Shown in pieces: positions 6,839 to 10,000 of a stretch of DNA of 10,000 bases; the stretch's first letter is position 1, and the number at the start of each line of letters is the position of its first letter. The notes under the pieces were generated by a model that saw nothing but the letters and a program-made list of their open reading frames with translations, ran no database searches and was not told where the DNA came from. Position numbers and translations under genes: made by a program. This DNA comes from Trachelipus rathkii (taxonomy: Eukaryota > Arthropoda > Malacostraca > Isopoda > Trachelipodidae). The DNA lies in the NCBI GenBank assembly GCA_015478945.1, contig JABUQX010032476.1:1-10000 (forward strand), read 5' to 3'.

Positions 6839-7639
6839 ATATTTTTACTCAAAGAACTTATTTTTATATATTTGTAATATAAAATATTTGTTATTTTTTT
6901 TTAGTTTGGTAAAACTTTGTTATGTTTGCAATTATTCGCTAGGGATTATGATATTTTAGACACGAAGGTTTATGATGAATTTTTGTTAAAATGTTACGAA
7001 GTTGATGTAAATAATTTGTTACGCCAGCATTATATTCTTTGTCAGTATGATGATTAAACAGGTTTATGCTAAACTTTTGTTAAATAATACGATGTTAATG
7101 TAAAGTTAGCATTGATATGTTAGAGATATGGTTGAAAAAAAGTGTGACTAGGTTACGTTTGCACGATGTGTTAGGTACTTTATTGCTGTTTATGTGCAAG
7201 AATTTGTTAATGTAGTGGCTTATTCGCACGTAAGGGTGTTATGGTTTGTGTTTGTTACATCATATTCTTGTTCAGGTATGTTATGTTTAAGCTTTATTAA
7301 TGTGGAAACTTTGTTACGTTAGCATACTTTCGCTGCTCTGTATGATAATTAAACAAGGTTATAATAAATTCTTGTTAAATATTACTGTGTCAATGTAAAT
7401 TAAACGTTTAATATGTTAGAGATATGTTTGGTAAAAGTTGAATAGTTTAACGTTTTGTAGCATGTCTTGTTACTGTACAGGTGTTTTAAGTGTGGACCTT
7501 TGTTAATGTTAACATTTATTCGTTGCTTAAGTTGTGTTAGATTCGTCGTTGTGCATTATTTTCTTAGTTCTGGTAATGCTGGGTTAGCTTTATTAATGTG
7601 AAAACCATGTTACGTTAGCATATATTCGTTGGTTAGTAT
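6839..7639 (-). repeat. ~296-bp satellite units, inner right block
   Basis: The landmark TTAGAGATATG occurs at 7120 and 7416, exactly 296 bp apart. Other words recurring at the same phase are GTTACGTTAGCATA, GATAATTAAACAAGGTT, TTGTTAAATATTACTGTGT and TTTATTCGT. The repeat is AT-rich and non-coding. A satellite database search would be needed to name it. Confidence 0.85.
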
Positions 7640-8125
7640 CTAAAGAACTTATCTTTGTACTATGTTATTGTTGTTGTGGTTGTTTTTTTTTTGGTTGTTG
7701 TTTGTTGTCGAACATAATATATACCCTTTTGAACTGATATGGCTCATTCGTACGTCGTATTCTTGTTTACTTTCTTCTGATTGGTTGAAAGAAAGAATCT
7801 CATTACATTTAAGGGATGTTTATATACTATTTTCTTCAGTAGGATAGTTTTTCTCAGTGTTGATACGATGACACCTCCCCGCATCTCTACGCTTGTTGTT
7901 GATATCTTCACGAGGAGTTTCGTTATTCCCCATGAAGTGTCATTTATATTAAATCGTAAACCGAATGGCGACTGCTACATTGCTAGTATATCCTGCCAGA
8001 GGGTCAAATATAATAAGTATTGCATCACTTTATGTAGATGGTTAAAGCATAAAATCATTTTTCATGTTTAGAGTTGGTATTTTCAGAAAGGAAGCGGAGT
8101 CTAAAAAGAGATAAGCCTAAAAACT
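7640..8125. other. Core segment, single-copy within the right arm
   Basis: This is the mirror of 3720-4195. It contains a frame of 96 codons (7781-8071, + strand) beginning MVERKNLITF, with no recognisable domain. The frame is broken by a one-base difference in the left copy, so coding is unlikely. It separates the TTAGAGATATG landmarks at 7416 and 8231 by 815 bp instead of 296, consistent with about 500 bp of extra sequence inside the satellite array. Confidence 0.7.
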
Positions 8126-8795
8126 TTACTTTATTCGTCTTTACTCGTTAGGTATTATGAGGGTTAGGTATGGTTATGACACATTTTTTGATAAATGTTA
8201 CTGTGTCAATGTAAGATTAACGTTAATATGTTAGAGATATGCTTGAAAAAAGTAAGATTAGGTTACGTTTTGCATACCATGCTAGTTACTTTACTGGTGT
8301 TAAGTGTGGAATTTTGTTAATGTTAACAGTTTATTCGTGTTTAAGGTGTGATAGGTTTGTCTTTGTACATTATTTTCTTAGTTCATGTTTCACTCAATGT
8401 TAGCTTTATTGATGTGGAAACCTTATTATGTTAGAGTATATTCGTTGATCAGTATGATAATTAACCACTGTTGTGATAAATTTTAGTTAATTATTACCAT
8501 GTTAAAGTGTAATTAACATCGTTATGTTAGAGATATGCTTGACAAAGTGTGAATAAGTTACGTTTTTGGTTGTTATGTTAGTTACTTTACTGATGTTAAG
8601 TGTGGAACTTTGTTAATGTTAACAGTTTATTCGTGTTTAAGGTGTGATAGGTTTGTCTTTGTACATTATTTTCATAGTTCATGTTTATGATATGTTAGCT
8701 TATTGATGTGAAAACTTTGTTACGTCAGCAATATATTGTTTGATCTTTGTATAAAGAACTTGAAATTTTATGTTATGTTTTATCCAGAAGACTCG
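8126..8795 (-). repeat. ~296-bp satellite units, outer right block
   Basis: TTAGAGATATGCTTGA occurs at 8231 and 8527, again 296 bp apart. A long stretch (TTGTTAATGTTAACAGTTTA onward through the GTGTTTAAGGTGTGATAGG region, about 8313-8385 and 8610-8682) is nearly identical between the two copies. These are the two most alike units in the window. Confidence 0.9.
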
Positions 8796-10000
8796 AAATG
8801 TGACTTGAAGCAATAGATCTCAATAGATATAGATCACAGATGGTCAGGAGGGAGGTGGGATAGTGGTTGATTTAGTGATTTACTGATTTAAGGGTATGTA
8901 AAACATGGCAATTTTAGAAAAAATTTGACTTAATCAATAGATCAATAGATCAATAGATCACACCTGGACAGGAGGTAGATGGATGGGGTTTGATTTACTG
9001 ATTACTGCTTTAAGGGTATGTTAAACATGACAATTTTAGTAAAAATTTGACCCTAATCAATAGATCATAGATCAATAGAGAAATAGATCAATAGATCAAT
9101 AGTCACAGATGGTCAGGAGGGTAGGTTGGTTGGCTTGATTTACTGAATTTACAGTTTTGGTATGGGAAAACATGAACAAATTTGTAATATAGATTTGTCC
9201 ATGATCATTCAACATATTTCAATAGATCATTTAGATCATTTGGTCAATAGATCACAAAAATGGACAGGAGGGATGGTTGGGTAGCTTTGAATTTACTGAT
9301 TTACTGCTTTAGGGTATGTAAACATACAATTTTTAGTAAAAATTTGACCTTAATCAATAGATCATAGATCATAGATCAATAGATCAATAGATCAATAGTC
9401 AATAGATCAATAGAGGTAGGTTGGGTAGCTTGATTTACTGATTTACTGCTTTAGGGTATGTAAAACATGACAATTTTTAGTAAAAAATTTGACTTAATCA
9501 TAGATTCAATAGATCAAATAGCTCAATAGATCAATCTGATCAATAGATCACAACTGGTCAGGAGGGTAGGTTGGGTGGCTTGATTTACTGATTTACTGCT
9601 TTAGACTATGTAAAAACATGACAATTTTAGTAAAAAATTTGACCTTAATCAATAGATCAATAGATCAATAGATCAATAGATCAATAGATCAATAGATCAC
9701 AACTGGTCAGGAGGGTAGGTTGGGTGGCTTGATTTACTGATTTACTGCCTTTAGACTATGTAAAAACATGACAATTTAGTAAAAATTTGCACCTTAATCA
9801 ATAGATCAAATAGAGTCAATAGATTTCAATAGATCAATAGATACAATAGATCACAATGGTCAGGAGGGTAGGTTGGATGGCTTGATTTTTACTGATTTAC
9901 TGATTTAGGGTATGTAAAACATGCCAATTTTAGTAAAAAATTTGACCTTAATCAATAGATCAATAGATCAATAGATCAATAGATCACAACTGGTCAGGAG
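8796..10000 (-). repeat. Right minisatellite array, ~150-bp unit with internal AATAGATC octamers
   Basis: Anchors (GACCTTAATCAATAG or variants) lie at about 8802, 8928, 9049, 9197, 9346, 9491, 9641, 9790 and 9944. The spacings are 126, 121, 148, 149, 145, 150, 149 and 154 bp. Read from the centre outward, the left array gives 130, 127, 146, 148, 152, 150, 149 and 151. The two short units therefore occupy the same innermost positions on both sides. The array continues to the window edge. Confidence 0.95.

Larger units (their letters stand above)
5964..10000 (-). repeat. Right arm of the ~8.2-kb inverted repeat, running off the window
   Basis: This is the reverse-complement partner of 1781-5918, with the same modules in mirrored order. 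The outer minisatellite anchors here have nearly the same spacing series as on the left, so array copy number and unit lengths were duplicated together. The window ends at the ninth unit. If the symmetry is complete, the arm should end near 10,100, outside the window. Total length differs by only about 30-45 bp over 4 kb. Confidence 0.9.

Noticed and set aside
7662..7847. A short Leu/Phe-rich frame that could suggest a membrane peptide
   Set aside because: Its hydrophobicity comes from a GTT/TTG/T-rich simple tract, and the region is mirrored non-coding repeat.
7781..8071. A 96-codon frame on the + strand in the right core segment
   Set aside because: It has no recognisable domain, and its mirrored copy in the left arm carries a one-base insertion near 4038 that breaks the frame. 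The surrounding sequence is AT-rich satellite.

Overview
This window looks like non-coding, repeat-rich DNA from a metazoan nuclear genome. It contains no intact gene. The evidence for an animal source is a decayed non-LTR retrotransposon (LINE) tail at the left end, short ATG/GAT and AAAT microsatellites, nested satellite arrays, and the absence of any long reading frame or bacterial-style operon. An arthropod, perhaps a crustacean, would fit the LINE type, but that is only an impression.

Layout: (1) 1-600 is a frameshifted, stop-riddled fragment of the C-terminal part of a LINE reverse-transcriptase ORF on the + strand. It is followed by UTR-like sequence (600-812) and a GAT/ATG microsatellite (813-884) that may be the element's 3' tail. 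(2) 1015-1478 is a GC-rich block packed with perfect short hairpins, most with three-base loops. (3) 1479-1780 is spacer with an (AAAT)n tract. (4) From about 1781 to at least the window end lies one enormous inverted repeat of about 8.2 kb, centred at 5941. Each arm is about 4.1 kb.

Each palindrome arm reads, from outside to inside: nine or more tandem ~150-bp minisatellite units, each carrying an internal octamer run (GATCTATT)n; AT-rich ~296-bp repeat units; a ~475-bp core that is single-copy within the arm; more ~296-bp units; one isolated minisatellite unit; a further AT-rich stretch; and a GC-rich tip of about 80 bp. The two arms correspond unit for unit. At the very centre the arms do not simply meet. 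They are separated by 45 bases that, with three flanking bases, form two adjacent perfect 10-bp hairpins with GAA and TTC loops. A folded single strand would therefore end in a T-shaped (cruciform) tip, the geometry known from parvovirus terminal repeats, although nothing viral is encoded here.

The best natural reading is a large non-autonomous Foldback-like element, or an inverted satellite domain folded around a T-shaped terminus. Many single-base indels in the repeats, and the general danger of fold-back artefacts in long-read assemblies, mean the palindrome must be checked on raw reads before being believed. No genes work together here; the interest is structural.
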